Shown: positions 1 through 8,599 of the stretch, in pieces
Layout: the number at the start of each line of letters is the position of its first letter
Numbering within the stretch: position 1 is the stretch's first letter
Assembly: GCA_013813265.1 (NCBI GenBank)
Contig: JACCRY010000027.1
Span: 1 to 57,926, forward strand
DNA from: Parachlamydiaceae bacterium
GTDB lineage: Bacteria; Chlamydiota; Chlamydiia; Chlamydiales; Parachlamydiaceae
Direction of reading: 5' to 3'
Length of the DNA stretch: 57,926 bases
Program-made: the position numbers and the translations under genes
Notes under the pieces: generated by a model
Databases searched by the model: none
Told to the model about the DNA's origin: nothing
Seen by the model: only the letters and a program-made list of their open reading frames with translations

Positions 1-2
1 AA

Positions 3-161
3 CTCGACTTTGTACATTTTTTGCCATCGCCCTCGGAGAGAAGCTTCCTACAACTAAATGAATATCGAAGGAAGGGGTAGAAATACCCATTCCTTCGATA
101 TTCATTACGCCGTAGTTCGCTTCTCTCGCGAGGGCGATGGCAAAAAATGTACAAAGTCGAG
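3..161. repeat. 159-bp palindromic element, copy 1
   Basis: The ends are near-perfect inverted repeats of about 42 bp, beginning CTCGACTTTGTACATTTTTT and ending with its complement. They enclose a second hairpin built on GAATATCGAAGGAA and TTCCTTCGATATTC with a GGGGTA/TACCC tip. Two further copies of the same length lie at 1069-1227 and 29022-29180. No transposase is encoded, so it is a MITE-like or RPE-like non-autonomous element. It ends 43 bp from the stop codon of the methyltransferase gene and might also terminate transcription there. Confidence 0.93.
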
Positions 162-204
162 TAAAAATCTAAGATGTTTGCACTTTTACTGATGTTGTCA
201 GCTT

Positions 205-900
205 TTAATTCTTTTTGAACATTGCTAGGATATGCCATTGTAATATTTCAGCATAAATCTGAGTATATCCCAATGCTTCTATTTTCTCAGTCAATTGCTC
301 TGGCAGAAAAGCGTAGTGAGTTAATCCTTTTTCAGGGCCATCCTGAGGCATATAGGTCTGCTTGTCTGAGAATCGTAGGGTACAAGAAATGCCACCATGG
401 GAGTCCTCATACAGGCCACCTCCAAGATCTTCAAGATCAAACGAGTTAAAGTTTGCAGTCTTTACGATAAACAGGCCTCCATGCTTCAGAATCCGTGTGA
501 TTTCTGCAAAAAGTTTCTCTATCTTCGGTAAGGTGTTGTGATTCAATGATTGGAATGCAATGACTGCATCCAATGACCTGTCTTCAAAGGGCAATGTCTG
601 GTACATATCCTGTTCAAGGACGTGAACAGATACCTGAGCTTCTTGTGCGTGTGCTTTTATCTTTTCAATGCCCTCATGGGAGATTTCCAATGCATGCACG
701 GTCTTCCCTTGTTTTGCCAGAGCGACAGCAATGGTCCCCTCGCCAGCACCCAGATCAAGGACAGTTTGGACTTTCTCTTGCTTAAAAAGCTCCAGCATTT
801 TTAGAGGTATGTCGGCCTTGAAATGTCCATCTACGCTGTCGTTTTTCCACACATCATCATAGCTTTGTCGCTTGGAAACAGTTTTTTTATTTTTCGCCAT
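205..900 (-). CDS. class I SAM-dependent methyltransferase
   Basis: This 231-aa protein has a Rossmann-type methyltransferase core. SAM-binding motif I is VLDLGAGEGTIAVAL at about residues 47-61, followed by the acidic end of beta2 (HALEIS) and a motif IV-like segment (LDAVIAFQSLNH). The fold matches the UbiE/Methyltransf_11 type; the substrate cannot be told. AAGG lies 6 bases before the ATG. The gene is bracketed by two copies of the 159-bp palindrome (3-161 and 1069-1227), so it may have been moved or copied with them. Confidence 0.85.
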   Translation of the reverse strand: MAKNKKTVSKRQSYDDVWKNDSVDGHFKADIPLKMLELFKQEKVQTVLDLGAGEGTIAVALAKQGKTVHALEISHEGIEKIKAHAQEAQVSVHVLEQDMYQTLPFEDRSLDAVIAFQSLNHNTLPKIEKLFAEITRILKHGGLFIVKTANFNSFDLEDLGGGLYEDSHGGISCTLRFSDKQTYMPQDGPEKGLTHYAFLPEQLTEKIEALGYTQIYAEILQWHILAMFKKN

Positions 901-1068
901 TTTTAACCTTCTTAGTCTTTGAATTAAGCCAAATAACAGGGTTTAGGTTGGGACGCAAATCCTGTATGACTTATAATGCAATTACTAAAGGACTATACAA
1001 GGTGCGAGCTAAAAACTAAATGTTTTTTATAATTTTACTGCAGTTTCATCCGGTTGAGGTAGCATAAA

Positions 1069-1227
1069 CTCGACTTTGTACATTTTTTGCCATCGCCCTC
1101 GGAGAGAAGCTTCCTACAGCTAAATGAATTTCGAAGGAAGGGGTAGAAATACCCGTTCCTTCGAAATTCATTACGCCGTAGTTTGCTTCTCTCGCGAAGG
1201 TGATGGCAAAAAATGTACAAAGTCGAG
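1069..1227. repeat. 159-bp palindromic element, copy 2
   Basis: Same length and ends as copy 1. In the inner hairpin the left arm changes from GAATATCG to GAATTTCG and the right arm changes in step from CGATATTC to CGAAATTC, so pairing is kept. The rest of the 901-1339 gap shows no gene. Confidence 0.93.
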
Positions 1228-1339
1228 ATAAAGTAATTGAGCTTTAAGCAGGGGAAATTTCCGACAAGATTTTTGATGGGTAAATAACTAAATTATTACG
1301 CTTTCTTTGTTATAAGTTCAAAGAAAAGATGAAAATTAT

Positions 1340-1618
1340 TCATTTTTGTTGGGTGCAAAAGCTGGATACATCGCCATTGACTTTCCGTCTGGAAATTGTG
1401 TTTAGATAATGCATCGTCTGCTCAGCCAATGCTCTGAGGTGGGGTAGTTTTTCATTTTTCTTGGAAACACTAATAAATGATTGAAGGCGAGACAGAACGC
1501 GAGACAGAATCCGTTTTATCTCTGGTGTCAAAAGGAATTTTTCAGTGGGTGGCCTAGAAGAAGAACCTATTCTTTCTTTTTCTAAAACATCTTCGATCGA
1601 TAAGACAGCTTTTAACAT
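1340..1618 (-). CDS. hypothetical protein, probably the tail of a broken gene
   Basis: A 92-aa reading frame with no recognised domain. The frame stays open upstream of the ATG to about position 1693 and reads plausible protein (AYHDAYTDSCAFW just before the Met), but no good start codon is found there. This suggests the remains of a longer gene that lost its 5' end. It is helical and basic. No function is proposed. Confidence 0.35.
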   Translation of the reverse strand: MLKAVLSIEDVLEKERIGSSSRPPTEKFLLTPEIKRILSRVLSRLQSFISVSKKNEKLPHLRALAEQTMHYLNTISRRKVNGDVSSFCTQQK

Positions 1619-1853
1619 CCAAAATGCGCAGGAATCTGTATAGGCATCATGGTAAGCTTTATCATTCTTTGCTGCTGGGATCTTTTTAATGATTCACTTC
1701 TGTATGTTGCTTCAAGGGATTCTATTAGATCGGGGATAGTGTTCGCACATCAACATGTTGGCATGCTCAACCTAAAATAAGTCCCTGAGATGGAAGCTCA
1801 TAAGTTAAAACTAATAAAAAAAACATTCACAGCTTAAGTTAAATTTTTACTAT

Positions 1854-2687
1854 CTAATTCCTCTCATATCCTGCGAAGCAATATTTTCCAGAGAAAGCTT
1901 TTGCAGTGAGTTGATTTTTATCAAAAGTTAATATGGTGTAAATTTCAGGAATGTTGTCTCTTATGTTTGGACCACAAATATTGTCTCCCATAGCTGGACA
2001 GGTGATATATGGAATTCCATCTATCTGCTTTGAATGAAAGTAATGCAAATGAGCCTGTAATACAGCGATAACGCAACCAGATGCAGAAATAGCTTTCCTA
2101 ATCGACTCTTGGTTTTCTAAAAATAATCCTGTTTTACTTCTTTTGTCACTTGCCTCGTAGAAAAAATTACCACTTACATCATGATCGTCAATTGCACAGT
2201 GGGTAAAAATAATCGTAAGTCGGCTATTTTGGCTTAGCTGTCTTTTTAACCAACTTAACTGTTCTGAAGGTAGTGCGCGAGCTCTAAGATCTTCAGGATT
2301 TAATTCCAAGCCAAGCCATATTAGAGTGAAATCTCCTACATCTTTGCAGCCATAACTCTTCTGATTAAAACCGCATTCTTGCCAAATGCTTTCTATATCC
2401 CTTAGAGACATTTTTTTTAGCTCATGATTACCCAGGAGGTGTATAACGGGTGAGCAAAATTGTCCAAAGTTGCCGACGAGACGCCGATATGCTTGAAGAT
2501 CTGATTCTTTGCTTTCACTGCGAATGAGGTCGCCCAGATTAATCAGTACATCAGGACAATGCTGCTGTTGGATGTCTTGGAGAAAGTCCTCAAAAATGTC
2601 TTCAATGAGGTGCGAAGAAGCTCTTACTTTTCCGTTATGAACTAAGGATTTGCCAACGTGAATGTCATTAACTACTGCAATTTTCAT
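1854..2687 (-). CDS. calcineurin-like metallophosphoesterase
   Basis: A 277-aa protein with the full set of binuclear metal-binding motifs in order: D-x-H (D8, H10 in NDIHVGK), G-D (D53 in NLGDLI), G-N-H-E (N87, H88), a lone His (H163 in FTHCAIDDH) and H-x-H (H213, H215 in QAHLH). This arrangement is that of class III/CpdA-like phosphodiesterases, which hydrolyse cyclic nucleotides or other phosphoesters. The substrate is unknown. No signal peptide is visible, so it is probably cytoplasmic. It is divergent from the monooxygenase gene at 3036. Confidence 0.85.
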   Translation of the reverse strand: MKIAVVNDIHVGKSLVHNGKVRASSHLIEDIFEDFLQDIQQQHCPDVLINLGDLIRSESKESDLQAYRRLVGNFGQFCSPVIHLLGNHELKKMSLRDIESIWQECGFNQKSYGCKDVGDFTLIWLGLELNPEDLRARALPSEQLSWLKRQLSQNSRLTIIFTHCAIDDHDVSGNFFYEASDKRSKTGLFLENQESIRKAISASGCVIAVLQAHLHYFHSKQIDGIPYITCPAMGDNICGPNIRDNIPEIYTILTFDKNQLTAKAFSGKYCFAGYERN

Positions 2688-3035
2688 AACCTACTCTTAA
2701 TTAGTTCTGTTGTTTGCGGCAATTCTTCCAAACGAGAGAAAAAAGCCCAATCATGACGTGCTACGAGTCTATCTTTAATTAAAGCAAACTATAGCAGCAA
2801 AAAGTGATTTTTTTCACTCAGTTTCAAGCAAATCCCCGGAGTTGAAGCCTTAAAAGTGATCCCATAGTAATACAAACTGGGTATATGATGCGCTTTTGGT
2901 TGGATCCAAAACCTTTGATTTTCTCTTGGATTCGATACAAAGTTTTGCTATAATCCCTTCTCAATAGAATCTAAATAGATTCAGTGAAAATTTTTTACTC
3001 AACTTTTGATTTCTTAAACTAAGGCTTACTAAAGA
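2688..3035. other. divergent intergenic region
   Basis: 348 bp separate the phosphoesterase from the monooxygenase. No gene is seen. It contains a small AGTGA/TCACT hairpin (about 2804-2818) and one copy of the AAACTGGGTAT motif (2874-2884) that recurs in front of the PadR gene. Promoters for both directions should lie here but no confident -35/-10 pair can be chosen. Confidence 0.5.
2874..2884 (+). promoter_or_regulatory. candidate PadR operator, copy 1
   Basis: AAACTGGGTAT, preceded by ATAC, forms an ATAC-(7)-GTAT inverted repeat. The same 11-mer occurs at 4271-4281 just before the PadR start. Sharing between the monooxygenase leader and the regulator leader suggests a common operator. This is inferred from the repeat alone. 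Confidence 0.4.
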
Positions 3036-4199
3036 ATGTCTGGTATAAATAAAATTCTGGTAATAGGGGCTGGTATTGCTGGGCCCGCAGTTTGTTATTG
3101 GTTAAAAAGATTTGGTTTTTCTCCCTTTTTAATTGAAAAGTCCGCCAATTTACGAAAAGGAGGGCATGCACTGGACGTTCGAGGAGTTGCAATCGACCTC
3201 GTTAAAAGAATGGGTATTTATGAGAAAATATGCAATATGCGCTCCCAAGTGGAGTCTGGGCGGTACGTGGACGCCGAAGGTAATATATTGCATGAAGAAA
3301 AAGGCGAAAGATTTTGCTTTAGGGAAGGTGAGGACGTTGAAATTACCCGCGGTGATTTAGTCCAAATATTGATAGATGCGTGTGAAGATGTTCATTGTCA
3401 TTTTAATCACTTGGTTGACAGCATTAAACAGAGTGATGGTGATGTAGAAGTTCAATTCAAAGATGGCAGGATTGAACATTACGATTTGGTTATTGGGGCA
3501 GACGGCTTGCATTCAAAAACAAGACGTATGGTATTTGATAAAGATGAATATCAATTAACGAACCTTGGTGCTTACTTTAGCGTTTTTAGTATTCCAAATT
3601 ATCTCAATTTGAACCATACCGAAGTTCAGTGCGAGGCTAATCAAAAACTTGTATCTATTACTAGCGACAAAAATCCCAAAATAGCTGAAGTCGCATTTTC
3701 TTTCCGTGTGCTTAATGTCTTAAATAATATTCGCGATGAAAACGAGCAACAGCGATTCCTACGCGACATTTATCAAAATTTTGGCTGGGAAACGTCAAAA
3801 ATACTTGAACTGATGTCTGGTAGTCATGATTTCTATTTTGATTCAGTCACCCAAGTGAAAATGAAATCATGGACTAAAGGGCGAGTTGCTTTATTGGGAG
3901 ATGCAGGTTTCTCTCCCTCTCCAATATCTGGTCAAGGTAACAATCTAGCACTGGTTGGAGCGTATATTTTGGCTGGAGAATTAAAACAAGCAGGTGGTAA
4001 TTATCAGCAAGCATTTAACCGTTATAATGAATTATTACATCCATTTGTTGAAGCCAATCAAAAATTGGGAGTTTTGGTTAACGAATCGTATCTCGTTCAA
4101 AATGAAGTCTCAAAAGAGATAGCAGAAGAAAGGTCAAACAAGATTATGGAAAAAGTAAAAATTGTATCAAATATGATTTCGTTGCTGGATTATGAATAA
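3036..4199 (+). CDS. FAD-dependent monooxygenase (TetX/PHBH-like)
   Basis: A 387-aa flavoprotein hydroxylase. The N-terminal dinucleotide-binding motif is GAGIAGPAVCYWLKRFGF (about 11-28), the DG motif is VIGADGLHSKTRR (about 152-164) and the second FAD motif is VALLGDAGFSPSPISGQG (about 285-302). Length and motifs match single-component group A monooxygenases, a group that includes tetracycline-modifying TetX; the substrate cannot be inferred. The PadR regulator and a second monooxygenase follow on the same strand, suggesting a small inducible detoxification locus. Confidence 0.87.
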   Translation: MSGINKILVIGAGIAGPAVCYWLKRFGFSPFLIEKSANLRKGGHALDVRGVAIDLVKRMGIYEKICNMRSQVESGRYVDAEGNILHEEKGERFCFREGEDVEITRGDLVQILIDACEDVHCHFNHLVDSIKQSDGDVEVQFKDGRIEHYDLVIGADGLHSKTRRMVFDKDEYQLTNLGAYFSVFSIPNYLNLNHTEVQCEANQKLVSITSDKNPKIAEVAFSFRVLNVLNNIRDENEQQRFLRDIYQNFGWETSKILELMSGSHDFYFDSVTQVKMKSWTKGRVALLGDAGFSPSPISGQGNNLALVGAYILAGELKQAGGNYQQAFNRYNELLHPFVEANQKLGVLVNESYLVQNEVSKEIAEERSNKIMEKVKIVSNMISLLDYE

Positions 4200-4270
4200 G
4201 TGAATACCCATATTCAGCAAAAATGAGTTTTTATTTGTTAATAAATCTCTAATTCCTATAAAATACCTAG

Positions 4271-4281
4271 AAACTGGGTAT
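4271..4281 (+). promoter_or_regulatory. candidate PadR operator, copy 2
   Basis: AAACTGGGTAT ends four bases before the ATG at 4286, within a longer ATACC-(9)-GGTAT inverted repeat (4263-4281). It overlaps the expected ribosome-binding site, so bound regulator would block its own expression. Confidence 0.4.
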
Positions 4282-4285
4282 TTTG

Positions 4286-4801
4286 ATGAAGTCAGCTAAT
4301 AAAACAAGATATGCCATTTTGGGTATCCTCCTTGATGGTCCTAGCACTGGTTATGAGATCAAATCTCTTATGAAAAGATCGACTATTTATTTCTGGCGTG
4401 AATCCGATTCGACAATCTATCCGATGTTGAAAGTTTTAGCTGAGGAAGGAAAAGCCTTTTCTGAAGTTGTCTATGTTGGCAAGAAAAAGAAAGAAGTTTT
4501 TTCTATTACAGAGTCGGGAAAGAAAGAATTTAAGACTTGGTTTAAAAGTCCCACAAGTGAAGAAACCCCACGTAATGAGTTTCTTCTCAAGCTTTTTTTC
4601 GTAACAGATCAAAATGAAATGAATCGTCTATTCCTGGAAAGATTAGAAAAAGTTGAATTGATACTTGAGGAATACAGACAAATCGAAGAGAGGCTAGAAA
4701 ATATAGCTGACTGGCCTCGTAAAGGGGTTCGTTTAAAGGCATTAAGATATGGGATTACTCAACTTCTATCAGAAATTAAATGGTTAAGCGAAGAAAGGTA
4801 G
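4286..4801 (+). CDS. PadR family transcriptional regulator
   Basis: About 171 aa. The N-terminal winged helix reads TRYAILGILLDGPSTGYEIK, followed by the PadR wing signature (FWRESDSTIYPMLKVL), and the C-terminal half is a charged helical dimerisation domain. The Met at 4286 is preferred to an upstream in-frame TTG at 4283. The gene lies between two FAD monooxygenases and overlaps the leader of the second. PadR proteins usually repress neighbouring detoxification genes until a phenolic or drug ligand binds, which fits this setting. Confidence 0.88.
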   Translation: MKSANKTRYAILGILLDGPSTGYEIKSLMKRSTIYFWRESDSTIYPMLKVLAEEGKAFSEVVYVGKKKKEVFSITESGKKEFKTWFKSPTSEETPRNEFLLKLFFVTDQNEMNRLFLERLEKVELILEEYRQIEERLENIADWPRKGVRLKALRYGITQLLSEIKWLSEER

Positions 4802-4806
4802 AGGAA

Positions 4807-5979
4807 ATGCAAAATCGAATACTTATTATTGGAGCCGGGCTGGGTGGATTGGCTTTGGCTCAAGGTCTTGTTAAGGCTGGGTTCAAGCCTTTAGTTTTTG
4901 AAAGAGATGAGACGCATACAAGTCGACCTCAAGGATATCGAATTTCAATTCGCTCGCTCGGTATGAATGCATTGACTGCACTACTGACTCCTGAAAAAAT
5001 GAGCCGTTTATCCGTGGCCAAAGTGACAGATGTGGGGGATGGATTTACATGTGCGAATGAAAAAATGGAACCTTTTCTCACGATTTCTTTGGGGCAAGAT
5101 GCCGCTGTTCAGTTCCTTCGATCAGAGCTGAGAAAACTTTTACAAGAAGGCCTAAATATTCAATGGAATAAGCGCTTGGTAAGGTTTGAGGACAATAGTG
5201 ATCAAGTAACGGCTTATTTTGAAGATGGTTCGAAAGCAGTTGGGGATTTGCTAGTTGGATGTGATGGAGGAACGTCAACCGTTCGTGAACTCTTGCCGCT
5301 AGTATACGAAAATAGAAAGGGATCTATTCCGAAAATAGTTGATACTAATCGATTTGTTTTGGCTGGGCAAATTGACCGAACAGCAGAATGGGACAAACTT
5401 CTTCCATTAAACAAAAATGGGCTTGTGCGTTTTGTGGGACCTGGCTTGCATTCTTTGGGAGTATGCTTTTCAGAGCGTGCTGATAGAAGCCCGACTGTTT
5501 TTTGGGCGTTATCAGGAGAAAGGGAAGATCACAATGCACCTTGGTATCCATATGATCAAAGCTTAGAATCTCGCACCCGAATATTGCAATACTGTAAGCA
5601 AATAGTGAAAAATGAATCTTGGCATGAAAATTTGAGAAAGCTGGTGAACGATACCCCAGAAGAAGCTATAATAGCACCTTGGCACTTTCGTACTACTCAA
5701 TTTCCTGACTCAGAACAATCTCGTATGGTTCCATCAGGTAGAGTGACTCTTGTTGGCGATTCAGCTCATGTAATGCCTCCAGACCGAGGGCTCGGTGGAA
5801 ATAATGTGTTCGAAGATGCCAGAGTATTAGCAACTTTACTAGCTTCTTCGCCAAAACCTACCGACTGGCCACGGTTGACAGAAGAGTATGAAAGGGAGAT
5901 GTTTGCCAGAGCAAGAATTGCCGTTCAGGAATCCGAGAATGCAGTTACATACTTTCGCAATCTTCGCGATCATTCATGA
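4807..5979 (+). CDS. FAD-dependent monooxygenase (PHBH/salicylate hydroxylase-like)
   Basis: About 390 aa. Motifs in order are the FAD Rossmann signature (ILIIGAGLGGLALAQGL), an arginine after the second strand (FERDETHTSRPQGYR), the DG motif (LVGCDGGTSTVREL) and the GD motif (VTLVGDSAHVMPPDRGLGG). The ATG at 4807 has GAGGAA directly upstream and overlaps nothing; an ATG at 4780 would overlap the PadR gene and lacks such a site. Probably co-transcribed with padR. It differs clearly from the monooxygenase at 3036, so the two are not a recent tandem duplicate. Confidence 0.87.
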   Translation: MQNRILIIGAGLGGLALAQGLVKAGFKPLVFERDETHTSRPQGYRISIRSLGMNALTALLTPEKMSRLSVAKVTDVGDGFTCANEKMEPFLTISLGQDAAVQFLRSELRKLLQEGLNIQWNKRLVRFEDNSDQVTAYFEDGSKAVGDLLVGCDGGTSTVRELLPLVYENRKGSIPKIVDTNRFVLAGQIDRTAEWDKLLPLNKNGLVRFVGPGLHSLGVCFSERADRSPTVFWALSGEREDHNAPWYPYDQSLESRTRILQYCKQIVKNESWHENLRKLVNDTPEEAIIAPWHFRTTQFPDSEQSRMVPSGRVTLVGDSAHVMPPDRGLGGNNVFEDARVLATLLASSPKPTDWPRLTEEYEREMFARARIAVQESENAVTYFRNLRDHS

Positions 5980-6269
5980 GATCTTTTTCATTTTTTGAAA
6001 TAGTATTTCAGCCTCTACATGAAGCTTCCAGGTTATCTTATGTGTGAGGAGGTATCTCCAAGGAGATATTTTGTAGCAATTGAGAAAAAGCTAACACGGA
6101 AACACTTGACTTCAGTCTTTTTCCGTGTTAATTTCCTATTCAAAAGTTTAAATAAATAGGACAAACATAAATAAATTATTGAAGTATATCTATCTTTTCA
6201 AAAAAGTTTGATCTGTATATTTTTATGATTTCTATTTTTAAGCTTGACACTAAGTTTTAATATTAGATT
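5980..6269. other. convergent intergenic region with hairpin
   Basis: No gene is seen. AACACGGAAA (6093-6102) pairs with TTTCCGTGTT (6120-6129), a 10-bp stem between two convergent genes. It lacks a clear T-tract, so termination is only a possibility. Confidence 0.45.
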
Positions 6270-6270
6270 A

Positions 6271-6310
6271 TAATCTATTATAATCTATTATAATCTATTA
6301 TAATCTATTA
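6271..6310. repeat. tandem 10-bp repeat, four units
   Basis: TAATCTATTA is repeated four times exactly. The array covers the last codons and stop codon of the kinase-like gene on the minus strand. Slippage here would change the C-terminus or move the stop. Confidence 0.9.
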
Positions 6311-7050
6311 TATATCGCAAGTTTGTTTGATTTAATATATTCAAGATCTTTCATATATCTTATGTGATGTCCAGCTTGAAAATTTAATTCATATTTCTTA
6401 TCTCCTTCATAAGCGGATTTAATTAGGAAATCTATCAATGCTTGTAACCTTTCAATCATTAAATTAGCTATTTCAGCCCTATCCTCCTTAGGTAACCCGT
6501 AGGTTTGGCAGAACAAACGAGCTCTTGAAGTCTGATCTTCTATGTTCCCAAAACCATCTTCATTATCTTTGCTTGTAAAAGGCGCAAAACGATAGAGGGC
6601 ATAAGCAATATCCCACTTTCGAGGCCCTGGATGAGCAGTATCGAAATCAATAATACCAATAGCTTGTTCTTCTTGGAAAACAATATTATAGTGTGCAAAA
6701 TCATTATGACAGATAACTTCTTGGGGTTCTCTAGAGGGAAACATCCAATTGTTGCTAGTATCCAGATTTAAAAAATTAACCGATACATCATGATAAGCAC
6801 GCAAAAGCTTTGCTGAGGATAATAGGACGCTCATAGACCTAGCTTTTTCGGATAAGGGATAATCGAATGTTACCCCTTCTACGAAACTTAAGATTTCTCG
6901 ACCTTCTTTATCAAAACCAAAAGGTTCAGGTACAGAATGAAATCCCTGATCGTGAAGATATCGAAGGAACTTATGAATCTGTTGTGCCCATATACCCGTC
7001 TTGCGGTGAATTGTATTGCCGATGCGAATGACATTATCCATTTTAGCCAT
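6298..7050 (-). CDS. APH-family (aminoglycoside phosphotransferase-like) kinase
   Basis: About 250 aa with the APH/choline kinase fold. The catalytic loop is HNDFAHYN (about residues 115-122, Asp base and Asn metal ligand) and the DFG-equivalent is IIDFD (about 133-137). An upstream Glu segment (EILSFVEG) marks the hinge between lobes. Members phosphorylate small hydroxylated molecules including some antibiotics; the substrate here is unknown. An ATG at 7050 is preferred to a TTG two codons earlier. The C-terminus runs into the TAATCTATTA tandem array. Confidence 0.8.
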   Translation of the reverse strand: MAKMDNVIRIGNTIHRKTGIWAQQIHKFLRYLHDQGFHSVPEPFGFDKEGREILSFVEGVTFDYPLSEKARSMSVLLSSAKLLRAYHDVSVNFLNLDTSNNWMFPSREPQEVICHNDFAHYNIVFQEEQAIGIIDFDTAHPGPRKWDIAYALYRFAPFTSKDNEDGFGNIEDQTSRARLFCQTYGLPKEDRAEIANLMIERLQALIDFLIKSAYEGDKKYELNFQAGHHIRYMKDLEYIKSNKLAIYNRL

Positions 7051-7121
7051 GCTCAAAAAAGGAGATTTCTTCTTTTTCCATGTTTGGAAAATGTTGATAA
7101 CAAACTGTTTTAGGAATGTGT

Positions 7122-8498
7122 CTATTGCCTAAGACTCTCAAGTTTTCTTCCGACTGCTAAAGCGATTTCATCGCGCCATGGAGAAGCAATAATTTGTACG
7201 CCGATAGAAAAGCCTTCCTTTGATATACCAAAAGGAATTGATAAAGCAGGGGCTCCCAAAAGATTGTAACTCATTGTGTAAGAAAAATCGGCAATAGCTT
7301 CGAAGGCAGTACCGTGTAACTTTGCAGGAGTTGCACTGACAGGGCAAATTATAACATCGTAATTCGTAAAAAATGTCAGCATGTCGTAATGAAATTGATC
7401 GATTTCCATGAGACGCATACGTAGCTCTGTTGTAGATATTTTGCTTTTCTTGGCAATTGAGAGAAAGGTTTGAACCAGTGACGATGGTTTATCCACTCCT
7501 ATAAACTGTAAATACCCCATTAACCCAGCACCTTCGTCTCCACCCAAGAAAATTGTTTCCCAAACTAATTTCATCGTTTGATTTATAGCGGGAGGAAGCT
7601 TTTCTTCAATGCTCTTTACGTGCGGCCTTATAGCTTTCAACGTCTCTCCAATAGTATCCAGTGTTTCTTCTGTAGGACATGAAATGCCATCATTGAAATA
7701 ATATGCAATGCGCAAATGCTTTAAATCCACGTCGAGAGGGTCTTTCAATGTTACAGGAGGGACTCGATAGTCTAAGCCATCAGGTCCTGCAATTATTGAT
7801 AGCCCTAAAAATAGATCGTCAACACAACGCGCCAAAGGGCCATTGGCAACTACCGATCCAAAGATTCCAGGAGAGTTTCCTAAAACACTTCCTGTCATCG
7901 GAACAAGTCCGCGCGTTGGTTTAAAACCTACTATACCGCAATAGTGAGCTGGTATGCGAATACTGCCACCAGCATCTGATCCTAACCCCAGTGCAGAGCC
8001 TCCCGCAGAAATAATGGCGGCTTCGCCTCCAGAGCTACCTCCACATGTATAATTTAAATTATGGGGGTTATTACTTTTGCCATACAATAGATTGTCACTT
8101 TCGGCTGCTAGCAAAAATTCGGGTACATTTGTTAAACCTAGAATAATGGCTCCTTCTGCACGTAATCTTGCTACAGCCGTAGCATCCTCAGAAGCCGTCT
8201 TTGCCAATCCAATAGAGCCCGCAGAACAAGTCATGCCTTTGACATTAAAGGAGTCTTTAATAGTTATGGGAAGTCCATGTAGCTTTCCCAGTGGTTTTTT
8301 TGCATTCACATTTTCATCAGCCAGAGAAGCCTGGAGCAAGACATCTTCTGGGGAGACTTGTTGAATAATGGCATTGAGAGAAGGGTTTACTTCTGCAATG
8401 CGTTTTAAATGCGCTTTTGCAACTTCAACAGCACTGAACTTACGATCTTTAATGCCGGCAATAATTTTTGTCGCCGATAAATAATTAATTTCGCTCAT
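7122..8498 (-). CDS. amidase signature enzyme (GatA-like amidase)
   Basis: A 458-aa amidase-signature protein with the complete Ser-cisSer-Lys triad: K81 in PITIKDSF, S155 in the glycine/serine-rich GGSSGGEAA, and nucleophile S179 in SDAGGSIRIPA. It hydrolyses amide bonds of unknown substrates. It differs from GatA in context: no gatB or gatC lies nearby. AGGA precedes the ATG. It lies 101 bp downstream of the hydrolase gene on the same strand and could share its transcript. Confidence 0.88.
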   Translation of the reverse strand: MSEINYLSATKIIAGIKDRKFSAVEVAKAHLKRIAEVNPSLNAIIQQVSPEDVLLQASLADENVNAKKPLGKLHGLPITIKDSFNVKGMTCSAGSIGLAKTASEDATAVARLRAEGAIILGLTNVPEFLLAAESDNLLYGKSNNPHNLNYTCGGSSGGEAAIISAGGSALGLGSDAGGSIRIPAHYCGIVGFKPTRGLVPMTGSVLGNSPGIFGSVVANGPLARCVDDLFLGLSIIAGPDGLDYRVPPVTLKDPLDVDLKHLRIAYYFNDGISCPTEETLDTIGETLKAIRPHVKSIEEKLPPAINQTMKLVWETIFLGGDEGAGLMGYLQFIGVDKPSSLVQTFLSIAKKSKISTTELRMRLMEIDQFHYDMLTFFTNYDVIICPVSATPAKLHGTAFEAIADFSYTMSYNLLGAPALSIPFGISKEGFSIGVQIIASPWRDEIALAVGRKLESLRQ

Positions 8499-8599
8499 AA
8501 CATTTCCTATACAAATTTATTTTTAAAAGTGCTTTTAAAACTGCTCAAGGCTTATTCTACACTACTCAGTGTTTGTCACCTTGATATGAGGCCTTTTCT

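Noticed and set aside
1035-1220. Small protein of 61 aa
   Set aside because: It is the translation of palindrome copy 2; a matching frame at 28997-29188 translates copy 3. Kept only as an observation on open frames in the element.
5078-5551. Three minus-strand frames inside the second monooxygenase gene
   Set aside because: Antisense shadows of a gene with complete family motifs.
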